64,000 bases of DNA from assembly GCA_963555705.1 (NCBI GenBank), contig OY743184.1:24824639-24888638 (forward strand). Direction: 5' to 3'. Positions 24,698 through 34,634 of this stretch are shown here, piece by piece. Made by a program: the position numbers and the translations under genes. Position 1 is the first letter of the stretch; the number at the start of each line of letters is the position of its first letter. The notes beneath the pieces were generated by a model that saw nothing but the letters and a program-made list of their open reading frames with translations, was not told the origin of the DNA and did not search any database. The stretch comes from Ligustrum vulgare. Taxonomy: Eukaryota > Streptophyta > Magnoliopsida > Lamiales > Oleaceae.

Positions 24698-24770
24698 TCT
24701 GCTATGTTCAAATTGTATAACTTGAAAGCAAAGAATAGGTGGAGTGATAGGAGTTTCACGGAATTATTGA
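24698..24770 (+). pseudogene. CACTA-1 TNP2, short central piece
   Basis: Directly after the Gypsy element the frame reads MFKLYNLKAKNRWSDRSFTE and two or three more residues, continuing the transposase from 16488. The protein match then ends abruptly and foreign sequence begins. Confidence 0.8.
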
Positions 24771-24782
24771 AACATTCACATT

Positions 24783-24865
24783 TCCACCGCAAAGCGGTTT
24801 AACATTCACTTTCCCACCGCAAAGCGGTTTAACATTCACTTTCCCACCGCAAAGCGGTTTAACAG
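24783..24865. repeat. Short tandem repeat CACCGCAAAGCGGTTTAACA
   Basis: Three copies of a unit of about 28 bases, each with the palindrome-like CCGCAAAGCGG, followed by two more diverged copies up to about 24905. Confidence 0.85.
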
Positions 24866-25429
24866 TCCACCGTAAACGGTTGAACATTCCGTCGCAAAGC
24901 GACTTAATTCGGGTACGCCGGTCCCCCGCGCCCCATTTCCCACTCGGAACTTTCATGAACTAGAAGTACACCCATTCTTTCTTTAAAAACTTGGGATACA
25001 TAACTTTTGAACAAACTTGCACCTTGACACATTTCTTTCATTTAAAAACATTTTACTTCCCAATTTCGATGTCAATACATGCTTGATGATGCAATGACAT
25101 GATAATGTGCATGCTTGAACATTCTTCATAATAACATATACTTTCACAAAGTAAATGAAATTCATCAAAGCAAGTAAGTTGCAAGACAGTCATTTACACA
25201 TAACTTTCACATTTACATTCAACTTTGATGAAAATAGGGGGAAGTTTACTTACCTGCAGTCCTTAGCATTTACCGTTATCTGAATTTGCAAGTGGAGGAG
25301 CTTCGACTGCCCGTGTCGTCAATGTACCAAAATCTTAGTTGCATCTATTCATTTAGTAAAATATACTTTCAGTTCAAATTGATATATTCAACATTCTTTT
25401 AACATTACATTAAACAAGTTAAAAAAATA

Positions 25430-26240
25430 AGCCCATGTTCTCTTTGCTGTTTTGAGGTCGTTTTCTATTTTTATTTTCGAAAACGCTAAAAACGTGTTCT
25501 CTTTACCATTTTCGAAAACGCATTTTGGAAAAAAAAAAAAAAAAAATTTGTACACAAAACGGAAAACGCCCGAAACATCGTTTTGGGCGTTTTGTGAGTA
25601 TTTCTACAAAAAATGTCCAAAACGCGGAAAACGCGTTTTGGGAATTTTTTTTTTTTTTTTTTAGAATTATCTTAACTTAGAACTAAGCTTAATATAAAGT
25701 TTTTATTTTTTTATTATTTTTTTTAAAATTATCCTAACTTGGAACTTAGTTTAAATAAAGTTTTATTGAATTCAATAGCAACATTACAAAAAAAAATTAA
25801 ATGAGAATTCTTGTTGTTATATTTCAAAAAATGCAATGATAAATGGACTCTGGTGGTTTTGAAAGAACTTGCATTTTCTGGATTTTAATATAAGTAGAGT
25901 TTTTTCAAGTCCCGAACCTGACCAAGCTGTGTTAATATAGACTCTTAATGCTCACATTAGTGTGTTGTATGTAACCATATTTTTAGTGTATTGTGAAAGG
26001 AAATTTGAGTTGGAGTTAGTGGTATTCTGCAAGCAAATTAATTAAAACTAGTTTAAATAGTGTTCTGCAAAATTTCAAACAGAACGTGTTTTCCAGCTTT
26101 TCATTTTCAAAAACAGTTTTCAGAAATGACAAACCAAACGCGTTTTCAGCAAATTTGAAAACAAAAATGAAAACACAAAATACAAAACATTTTCGAAAAT
26201 GAAAATACAAAATAAAATACAAACAGAACGCCACCTAAAT
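25430..26240. repeat. Possible MITE or related small repeats inside the insertion
   Basis: The left part reads CCATGTTCTCTTTGCTG and is followed by repeated GAAAACGC-type words. The right end on the minus strand reads GGTGGCGTTCTGTTTGTATT, the same terminus as at 63949. This suggests one terminal-inverted-repeat element, or two related ones, but I found no matching target-site duplication. Confidence 0.35.
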
Positions 26241-27908
26241 CTTCTTTCCCTTTTCATTTTTGTGATCATTTATTCCAAACAAGGTATTAAGAGATATTAA
26301 ACACTTCCATACAATACTCGAAATCAAAAGATTTAAACCATTCGACAAAACGTATAACTTTTAGTTCACAAACACATTCGTTATTTATTTTAATAATAAT
26401 CAAACATTAACCGAGATTAAAACTTCAATCTAACCCAAGCGTGACTTTACATAATAATCAAAACACATAAAACCATATTCAAGACAAGAAATGAATCTCA
26501 ATGCACATTAGAAGGTCTTCTCATCTTTTAAATTCAAACTCAAACTCAAAATTCCATAACTTTAGAAATTACTTAATCGTGATTCTAACAAGTTCACAAA
26601 TCTTAAAATAACCATTTATTACAAACTTTACCAAAAAGCAATTAACTAATTTCATAAATCTAATCAAATCCGAAAAACTGAATCTATAACTTTTAATTCA
26701 AAATTAACCTAACCATTGGTCCATTGGTTAACAATTGGATTCGTATATTAAAAATCTAAGAATTAACTAGCTAATATGACTAAAGCCATTTATATCAATA
26801 CATGAAAATTCTCAAATTTCTCAATTTACCCAGAATAACATAAACTTAATTAACTAACTCAAATTTAAACCAAGTATTTTTCCAACAATTTTGAAATCTG
26901 AAAAATTAGTCTACATAACTAAGAAATCTGAAAATATACATATAATACATATGCCTATATATATATATATACACACAATCACAATACCAACTCTCCAATT
27001 GACAGTTAAATTCGAAATCTAGAATAATTAAAAATCTGAAAGAGTAACAATAAACTTACCCACACATGTATATATATACTTACATACATCAATACATACT
27101 TATATAAGCATTACCCAATCTTCAATTTAGCAGTTATAATTCGAAATCTGACTAACTAAAATCTTAAAATCAGAAAAATCTTCACATATTTACACATCTT
27201 AACATATATACACGTATATATATACACATTGACATCAACATAGGCTTGTGTGCGTTTTTCGTGAGTGTAACCCGTGCGTGTTCGCGTGCGTGGGTGTTTT
27301 GCGTGCGCTGTGGGTGCGCGGGTTGGAGGAGCTGAGGGGGAAAAGGGGAGTGAGTGCCTTACCGGTAGGTGGTGGTCGAGGTCGCCAGCACTGGTTCGTG
27401 TGTGAGGCGAGAGAGGCAGCGAGATAGAGACAGAACGCGACACAGGACAGAGAGAGAGAGAGAGGGAGGCGGGTGCGTGAAACAGAGAGAGAGAACGAGA
27501 GTGAGGGCTGAGAGATGAGGGATTAGGTTAGGTTTTAATTTTAGGAATTTGCAATTTAGTCCCTCGCTTCTCTCCACGTGTATAGTTAAGTCATAAGTTC
27601 TAATTTATTCTCCAATTGCCACTAAACTTTCCCCCAACTTTAATTTAACACAATTTAGGTCACTTACAACTTAATCAATTAAAAATTATAGCATCCTTAG
27701 GAAATAAAATAATTAATCACATAAAATTTCACGTAACCAATTTATAAGTTTTCTAATTGGTACATTGATCGAGACGGCGTCCAACTCCTTCCACTGCAAA
27801 ATAATTCAAATCATAGACATTAAAAATTATCAATTTAAAATTTATAACATTAACATAAATATCACGTAGGATTTCAGAATTGCCCATAAAATGAAAAGCG
27901 GTCTTACA

Positions 27909-29716
27909 GGATGTTTCCCGAATTTGGTGGCAAAGATAGGAATCTTAGGCTTGGACTATGCACATATGGGATGAATTCGCACGGTAACATGAATAATTGA
28001 CATAGCACTTGGTCGGTTCTTTTGGTGATTTACAATATTCCCCCCTGGTTATGTATAAGGCGCAAGTACATCATGCTGGCATTGCTAATATCAGGGCTTA
28101 AACAACTGGGAAATGACATAGATGTTTATCTTGTGCATTAATTGAAGATTTAAGGTTGTTGTGGAATGATGGTGTGTCGGTGTTTGATGCACATAGCCAA
28201 ATGAATTTCACCTTACGTGCTATGATATTTTACACCATAAATGATTTTTCAGCTTATGGTAAATTTTCGGGTTATACTAACAAAAGAGCTAAAGCATGTC
28301 CCATTTTGGGGGAAGACACAGTTGATTTTCAGTTGAAAAACTGTAAGAAAAATGTATTTATGAGTCATCGAATTTTTCTCCCTATTCACCACCCTTATTG
28401 AAAGAAGAAAAAGCTCTTCAATGGAAAAATCGAGACTCGAGTTTCCCGCTTGCCGTTAACAGGAAATGAGGTTTATGAACGAGTTAAAAATATTGATGTC
28501 GTATTTGGAAAACCTTTTAAGCCTCCTTAGAGGAGTCTTTGAAGAAGAGATCCATATTTTGGGATCTATTGTATTGGGAACATTTACAAGTAAGGCATTG
28601 TCTTGATGTAATGCATGTGGAGAAAAATGTATGTAATAGTATCATCGAGACATTATTGAAAATTCAAGGAAAGACGAAAGATGGTATCAAAGTCAGAAAA
28701 GACATGGTAGAAATGGGGATAAGTTAGCACTTTAAGAGTCAGAAAAGCGTACATTTTTACCCCTAGCTTGTTATACTTTGTCTAGAAAAGAGAAAACAAG
28801 TTTTTGTGAGTATTTGAATGTTGTCAATGTTCCATCTGGATACTCTTCAAATATCAAAAGTCTTGTGTCAATGAAGGACTTGAAATTGGTTGATATGAAG
28901 TCTCATGATTGTCATGTCATAATGCAACACTTGTTACCAGTTGCAATTCGAGGCATACTTCCAAAAAATGTTATACATGTCATTATAAAACTGTGTTTTT
29001 TTTCAACGCAATTTGCAATAAAGTTGTTGATCTAGAGGCGTTGGATGATTTGCAAGCCGATATTATTATCACTCTATGTCAATTTGAAATGTATTTTCTA
29101 CCATCATTTTTTGACATTATGGTGCACTCACTTGTTCACTTGGTGAGAGAAATTAAGATTTGTGGTCTGGTGTTCTTAAGGTATATGTATTCATTTGAGA
29201 GATACATGGGTATATTAAAAGGATATATGAGAAACCGATTTAGACCTGAGGTAGTATCATTGAAAGTTACGTTGCTAAGGAGGTTATCGAATTTTGTAAT
29301 GATTACCTGGATGGTGTTGAGGCTATTGGTATTCCTAAAAAGCATCACAGGGGAAGACTTGAAGGTAAAGGTATGATTGGATGCAAAAAAATCTTACCCA
29401 ATGTTGAGTTGCGAGACAAAGCAAACCTCCTTATCTAGTAACACCTAACTGAGGTTCATCCATAATTGGACTAACACATGTCCATTTTAAGGCAGCAAAA
29501 TCCTTCAAAAGATGAAAGGTGGGTGACTAATCAATATAATCGCTCATTTGAAAAATTGTTCAAAGATACAGTGATGAAATAGTTGTCACAAACGTTGAAT
29601 ACCATTTCTAAAACGATAAAGTGGTTAGGGTATGGTCCTGGTGTACTTGTGAGGTCTTATGAAGCATGTAAATTAATAGGTATACATCTTACACAAAATG
29701 TCAAGATTGTAAGAGT
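27909..29716 (+). pseudogene. CACTA-1 TNP2 transposase, C-terminal half
   Basis: Pieces in all three frames match the TNP2 core: MFPEFGGKDRNLRLGLCTYG near 27910, SAYGKFSGYTNKRAKACPI near 28250, NEVYERVKNIDVVFGKPF near 28470, then HCLDVMHVEKNVCNSIIETL at 28600, and further blocks to about 29370. The DVMHVEKNV block is a hallmark of the family. Numerous stops and frameshifts make it a pseudogene. A DUF4216-like tail follows at 29717. Confidence 0.85.
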
Positions 29717-30118
29717 ATGATGCAAAATAGTGGTGTGACACAAGTAACATTATCAAGAGATTTTTCCAGACCCAAAGATGCCAGGCCAATAGATGCTACA
29801 ATGGCTTATTATGGTGTAATTGAAGATACTTGGGAACTTGATTACAATGAGTTCAAGTTTCTTTTCTTCCAATGTAAATGGGTTGATGACCGACGGGGTG
29901 TTCAGGTGGATGAATTAGGTTTCACTTTGGTGGATTTTGGTCAGCTGAGCTATCTTGATGAGCCATTCATACTTGCATCACAAGCGAAACAGGTATTTTA
30001 TGTTCCTGATCATGCCGATACTAAGTGGTCAGTTGTCCTTCAAGGTAAGAGACGTATTGTTGGCATTAGTGATGTGGTGGATGAAGAAGAAGAAGGTGCA
30101 GCAAGTGAAAGTCATTGA
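29717..30118 (+). pseudogene. CACTA-1 TNP2 tail (DUF4216-like)
   Basis: The open frame of 133 codons contains AYYGVIEDTWELDYNEFKFL, FFQCKWVDDRRGVQVDELGF and EPFILASQAKQVFYVPD, matching the DUF4216 domain found C-terminal in TNP2-type proteins. It ends in an acidic stretch (VVDEEEEGAASESH). Its own ATG at 29717 is probably internal to the ancestral protein. Confidence 0.85.
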
Positions 30119-31411
30119 ATATGATGAACACAATAGATCGATCAGACCATATACGAAGAACTTCAAATCTTATCTTGGGTCTTTGGTCCTTATTCAGGTT
30201 GATATAAATATCAGTGATTGGTATAAAGTTGATCAATGCCTTAAGAACACGATTTGGGAAGATATAAAGGTATCACATAAATATGTGTGTGTATATAGTT
30301 AGTTAGTAATTAATTTTTTGAAATAACATTGCATTTTATTGTTGTCTTTTAGAGGGAGTTCAACATACTTGATGACAACATGAAAAAAACTATTTTGAGA
30401 GTTGCAGGTTCACGATGGAAAGACTTCAAAATAAGGTTGGTGTGTGATTTCATTTACAAGGAGCACCCGAAATACACATTACCTACTCATTTCTACGATT
30501 TCTTGACGGAGGAAAAATGGAAAAAAAAAAACAAAAAAGAACATGAGACTGAGATTTTCAAGGTCTGTATAATGTCACAATTCTTATTCATTTTGTATAT
30601 TGAGTTGAAATACTAAAAGTTCGTGAATTTTTTTTTTTTTTAAGGAAAAAAGTCAGAAGGGTAGGGAAAGGCAACTACAAAACGAGTATCCACCCTTTTT
30701 AGGCCAAGTTGATTATGTTGGGATGAGGCCAGAGTGGTTTCCAACAGACCCACGATCTTCTACTTCTTCTTGTGGGTCAATTAGATCGTCCATGTTAAGT
30801 CAAGATCACAGTTTAGATTGAGCTAGAGCAAGATTCAAGAATAAAGACGATGGAACCTATTACGTCCCCCAACGGGAAAACGAGGGGGTGTATGAAAAAA
30901 TTGTAAGTATAGCCTCCCATTTTTTCATATTGTGAATTAAAATTCACTGAAGTGTACTTATATTAAATTCTAACTCTCTTTTCTTTTGGAACATATTGAA
31001 AAAGGGGAGGAATTCCCTCAAGTAACATTTGTCCCAAATACACATCATGATTTCTTATCCGAAACCCTTGGGAAGGAAGAGCATCCTGGATGGGTGAGGG
31101 GGTTTGGCGTCTACGTTACGGTCAGAGATGTATATGGTAGACTCAACAGTTCCAGCAGAAAATCGAGTGAGTCCGTGTCGGTAGATGTTGTTAAAGATAT
31201 GACCACGAAGGAGAACGATCGGGTCAGGTCGGAGTGGCAAAATAAGTTCTACAGTATGCAACAAAAATATGATTCTAGCCTTCAGCACATTGGCTTAAAT
31301 CTTGATGCCGATGTGGACAGAACTTCGCCTCCCCCACCACCAACTCGCAGCAGTTGCCACTCTGTTGATCCAAATCCATATGATGGGCTTCAAGTATCAA
31401 ATGTGAATTAA
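30119..31411 (+). pseudogene. CACTA-1 TNPA-type gene (Transposase_24-like)
   Basis: Four likely exons can be read: up to 30269, 30353-30562, 30645-30902 and about 30986-31411, with GT-AG at the first three donors. Products include NISDWYKVDQCLKNTIWEDI, VAGSRWKDFKIRLVCDFIY and LGKEEHPGWVRGFGVYVTV, blocks of the plant Ptta/En/Spm second protein. The last exon ends with a coiled-coil-like segment, a proline run and a stop. In En/Spm the TNPA protein binds subterminal repeats and brings the ends together. At least one in-frame stop (near 30820) is visible. Confidence 0.75.
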
Positions 31412-31479
31412 ATTATTTGAATGTTATTTTAAACTGATTTCAACTGTACGGTCTAATGTTGATTTTCAATCATGTTAAA

Positions 31480-33160
31480 CATAGAAACCAATACCCTGTC
31501 GTCTAGCCATAAGTTGTGATGACGAGCTTCATATAGTGGAGAGAGGGACAATGTTCCCATCTGGACCTGAAACTGTGGTGCACCATTAACCACTCTTGAC
31601 CGATCATGTTAAAGTGATGGTTGATGATATTGTACGTGGTGTAGAAGCGTATCCTCTTCTAAAGTCATCTCAATATCACACCACGGTGGGGGAAGCTATT
31701 GGAAGCTTCAATCAATGGACTCAACATTTGGTTATGTTGGAGAGGTAATAATTTTTAGTTATATAAAATCTTCTTTCAAAATTGTTTACTTTGATATTTA
31801 TATAAGACGAGTTATGATGATAACAATTTTCTAAATGTGGGAAGAGTCATCGAAAAAGGAAAAAAGTCGATAAAAAAAGGTCTAAAGTTCTGAAACGTCA
31901 TCTACCCGATGATCTCCGCTTGTTGATGATGCAACGTTACAAAGTCTGGTTGATGATTGAAAAATGTTGCACAATGCGGTCATTCGGACACCTGTTGTAT
32001 TGGCTTCTTCAATGTGCCTTTAGACACAAATGTGTTTCATCATACAGACGACACAGATATTTATGTTACGATCGACGACATTGCCGACTTGCTTAAAATG
32101 GAGTGGTTGAATATATCTATCCTGTAAATACACACAATGTAAGACTGCTTAACACAAATTTATAAATTCCATTTAAATTTTCATCATTCACTTATTTATT
32201 GGTTTAATTATTTTTAGGTACCTACATGAGTTGTGTGAGGAATTACGTATCAAGTCGGTTGGATTTATGTGTTCGTCACAAATTGCGTCAATTAAGGTAA
32301 AAAATAATTTTGACAGCGTTATTACGTATATGGCTGAAACCATGAAGAGCTTGCAATCCAAGCAATACGTTCTCGCACCGTACTTTCGAGAGTAAGACTA
32401 TTAATATTCATTCTTTCTTATTTAGTTTGAATCGTTAGGCATTTAAAGTTGTATTTACATATTCATAATACGTAGGAATCATTAGATGTTGTTTGTGATT
32501 TATTTTCAATCCAATACTATGTACTTCTTGGATTCGGCGAGTTTAAATAAGCGTAAAATACAAATCAGACTAGCATTGAATACGTAAGTATTTATATATT
32601 TCCTTGATCATATTTTTTTGCTTAGTGCGTGGAGGATAAGTGTTGATATTTTTCGTAGAATAATTGTTATCGAGTTTCAGGTGAAATTGATGTGTTTGTG
32701 TTGTGATTATTGACAAGTTAAGATAGTTTTTAATGGCAGGGTCTGTTTACAGGTTGATTGTGTTCAATATATATATAAGAATAATATTACTAATAGTTTT
32801 AATGTGAAAATTTCAGTGTCCTTAGCAAATCGGAAGTTCTGAATGTGGAATTATACTAATATTTTTAATGTGAAAATTTCAGTATCCTTAGCAACTCGAA
32901 GATTCTGAATGTGGCTATTATATTATGAGAAACACGTATGAGATAGTCAAATGATATTTTCAATTGATTTCTTTAGATAAGATATTATAAATATTGAATA
33001 CTACGTATTGTTTAATAATAGATTTATTAGTTATTAACAAATAAATAATAATTTATCTTAACTGTTTGTAGGCATTTTATCAAGAATCTTACTCAATAGA
33101 GGAGATGGACGAGATTAGATATTTATGGGCCAAATACTTATATGAAGATTGTGTATGTAA
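31480..33160 (+). pseudogene. Decayed Ulp1-like (C48) protease region in CACTA-1
   Basis: At 31510-31750 the frame reads MFPSGPETVVHH, then VMVDDIVRGVEAYPLL and TVGEAIGSFNQW, a DUF8039-like block common in CACTA proteins. At 32210-32390 it reads FMCSSQIASIK and MKSLQSKQYVLAPYF. Catalytic-type residues of Ulp1 follow: His at 32480-32482, followed by a stop where Trp is expected, Asp at 32531-32533 in YFLDSASLN, and the Cys block DSECGYY at 32902-32921. Another copy of the Cys exon start is at 32844. The terminal helix ESYSIEEMDEIRYLWAKYL lies near 33080-33140. The family cleaves SUMO-like modifiers; this copy has introns and stops and is not functional as is. Confidence 0.65.
32805..32928 (+). 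repeat. Duplicated splice-acceptor and catalytic-Cys exon start
   Basis: The words TTAATGTGAAAATTTCAGT followed by a CCTTAGCAA-type stretch and TCTGAATGTGG occur at 32811-32848 and 32866-32914, spaced about 66 bases. Each has an acceptor TTTCAG and a Cys codon in a GAATGTGG context. Confidence 0.8.
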
Positions 33161-33354
33161 ATTTACGTTTTTTATGTTAATATATATGTATGTGAACACT
33201 TGTAATTACTATAATTAATATTAATGTAAATTGACTTATTTAATTTTATTATGCATTTATGTTGATTATTTGTTGGTTGTTGACATTTGGTGATGAAATC
33301 GAATGTAAAATAATAAACAAGATTTTTGGATTAAAAATAAAAAAATAATAATAA

Positions 33355-33560
33355 GAATATGAGTCGGTTCTACCGTACAACCAAAGCATACAGTATGACT
33401 ATATGTGTCGGTTGTACAATGCATTCAATGCATATAGTCATTCGGAAAACAACCGATGCATATTCCCCTTACCTTGTACATCTGTACCTAACGCGTTACT
33501 TCCACAATCGATGCGTATTGTATTTTACAACCGGGGCAAATAACTTAAACTGTACTAGTG
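33355..33560 (+). repeat. CACTA-1 right subterminal repeats and TIR
   Basis: Several words such as GTCGGTT, AACCGATGCATAT and TCGATGCGTAT lie in both orientations and mirror the left end. The terminus TGTACTAGTG at 33551-33560 is the inverse of CACTAGTACA at 14719. Confidence 0.85.
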
Positions 33561-33563
33561 GTA

Positions 33564-33977
33564 GGTTGAATAGATCTTAATAGATCTATATAGATATCTA
33601 TAAAATGCTTCAAATTCGTTGGCATTTTCGATAAGTCTACCTACATGGATAACGGGGATGGTGTCGTCTCCAAAGTAGTTTGGTCAACTACTCAAGATAT
33701 TTATGAAAATAAAATCAAGATATGGAACACGTAACCTATTCATATATCAGTTGTTGAACACAATAAAAACTCTCAAACAAATTTATGAGCTGTTTCTAGT
33801 TAATCACCATGGGTGATTGGTTCAAAGCTTGTTTACCGTGCCACCTTGATTGACATTTGAAACGTTTTCACCATGTGAAGGTTCAAGTCCTAAAGACACC
33901 TTTATTTATGCATAAGTTTGGAAAACATACACAAGAGATTATTCAAAACCTCATTCATTTTGAAAATAGTGAAGGAT
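33564..33977 (+). other. Copia-A 3' internal sequence before the 3' LTR
   Basis: Non-coding sequence between RNase H and the 3' LTR. The last bases before the LTR (GAAAATAGTGAAGGAT) are purine-rich and may be the polypurine tract. Confidence 0.6.
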
Positions 33978-34349
33978 TGTTAAAGGAATTTTCTAAATGA
34001 ATTGGATTTGCATTGGTTAAAAGAAAAGAAAGAAAAAGGCAAAAGAAAAAGAAAAAACAATGCCAAGCGATCGCATGAACCTATTAAGAGGCGATTATAA
34101 GTGCTGTCTAAAATGAAGCAGATTATAAACGGGCATAACCATGTGATCGCCACAGATCCTACCATGAGATCACATAGGGTTCTGATTTGATAGGTTTCGA
34201 TTTGACCGTTGGGATGTTTTAAAATTTGATTTTTCAAGTGCCGTTTGGTTATTTCACATGGATTTTCGTGGTGAATATGAAGACTTGTGACTTTTGTAAC
34301 GAGTTGTAACTATTGAAATGCATTGTTTCAAGTTCTATAAATAGAGGAT
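33978..34349 (+). repeat. Copia-A 3' LTR, left part
   Basis: It begins TGTTAAAGGAATTTTC and follows 1051-1430 with small insertions and deletions. It contains a TATA box at 34336-34344. It is cut at 34349 by Copia-C and resumes at 39762. Confidence 0.85.
34336..34344 (+). promoter_or_regulatory. TATA box of the Copia-A 3' LTR
   Basis: TATAAATAG is a close match to the plant TATA consensus. The target site of Copia-C (AGGAT, 34345-34349) follows directly. Confidence 0.6.
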
Positions 34350-34520
34350 TGTTATGAAATAGAGAGAAAGAGAGAAGAAAATAAAGAGGCAAATAAACTT
34401 GTGTTTCATTAAGAATTAGAGCCCCATATATATAGGGGAAGAAAGGGATATACAAAGTAATTATCCCTAGGGTTACAGGGGTATGAATGTCATTCACTAA
34501 ATAGTATAATATTTATAACA
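34350..34520 (-). repeat. Copia-C 3' LTR (transcriptional sense)
   Basis: It runs from TGTTATGAAATAG to TTTATAACA on the plus strand. The next ten bases (CTCCCCCTTG, the polypurine tract CAAGGGGGAG on the minus strand) show that this is the 3' LTR. Confidence 0.95.
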
Positions 34521-34530
34521 CTCCCCCTTG
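34521..34530 (-). other. Copia-C polypurine tract
   Basis: CAAGGGGGAG on the minus strand abuts the 3' LTR start TGTTATAAA. Confidence 0.85.
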
Positions 34531-34634
34531 AATGACATATTACAAAATATCTGCCTCGTTAAAACCTTGTTTGATAAAAACCCAATGGGAAAAAAAATCA
34601 AACGAAGGAAAAAGAGTACAGTTATTTTGGAGTA
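34531..34634 (-). other. Copia-C 3' untranslated segment
   Basis: This segment lies between the Pol stop codon and the polypurine tract. It carries words also present just inside the end of Pol (for example GAAGGAAAAAGAGTACAG at 34604-34621 and 34697-34714), a small direct repeat. No gene. Confidence 0.6.

Larger units (their letters stand above)
24771..27908 (-). mobile_element. Unidentified 3.1-kb insertion, LTR-like at its right end
   Basis: This block separates TNP2 residues around the DKSF-type motif from those around the FPEFG motif; about 150 residues of TNP2 that belong between them are missing. On the minus strand the right end begins TGTAAGACCGCTTTTC, as a plant LTR might. The left end has three copies of a roughly 28-base unit (CACCGCAAAGCGGTTTAACA, 24783-24861). 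No target-site duplication was found, so the block may have been joined by deletion. No coding domain is visible. A GC-rich, GA-rich stretch at 27240-27530 looks like an LTR leader when read on the minus strand. Confidence 0.4.
14719..33560 (+). mobile_element. CACTA-1 (En/Spm) transposon with nested Gypsy element
   Basis: The left end reads CACTAGTACAAATTAG; the right end (33544-33560) is the inverse, ending TGTACTAGTG. A 3-bp target-site duplication GTA lies at 14716-14718 and 33561-33563, as CACTA elements make. Own length is about 10.6 kb after removing the Gypsy element at 16489-24697. Gene order is a TNP2-type transposase with a DUF4216 region, a TNPA/Transposase_24-type gene and a decayed Ulp1-like region, all on the plus strand. 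Stops and frameshifts occur throughout, so it is not autonomous now. Confidence 0.92.

Noticed and set aside
24756..24956. Minus-strand frame with repeated VKPLCGGKVN
   Set aside because: The peptide repeat simply translates the short tandem DNA repeat at 24783-24865.
27156..27577. Minus-strand frames rich in Pro, Ser and Thr
   Set aside because: They come from a GA/CT-rich LTR-like stretch, with simple repeats and no recognisable protein.
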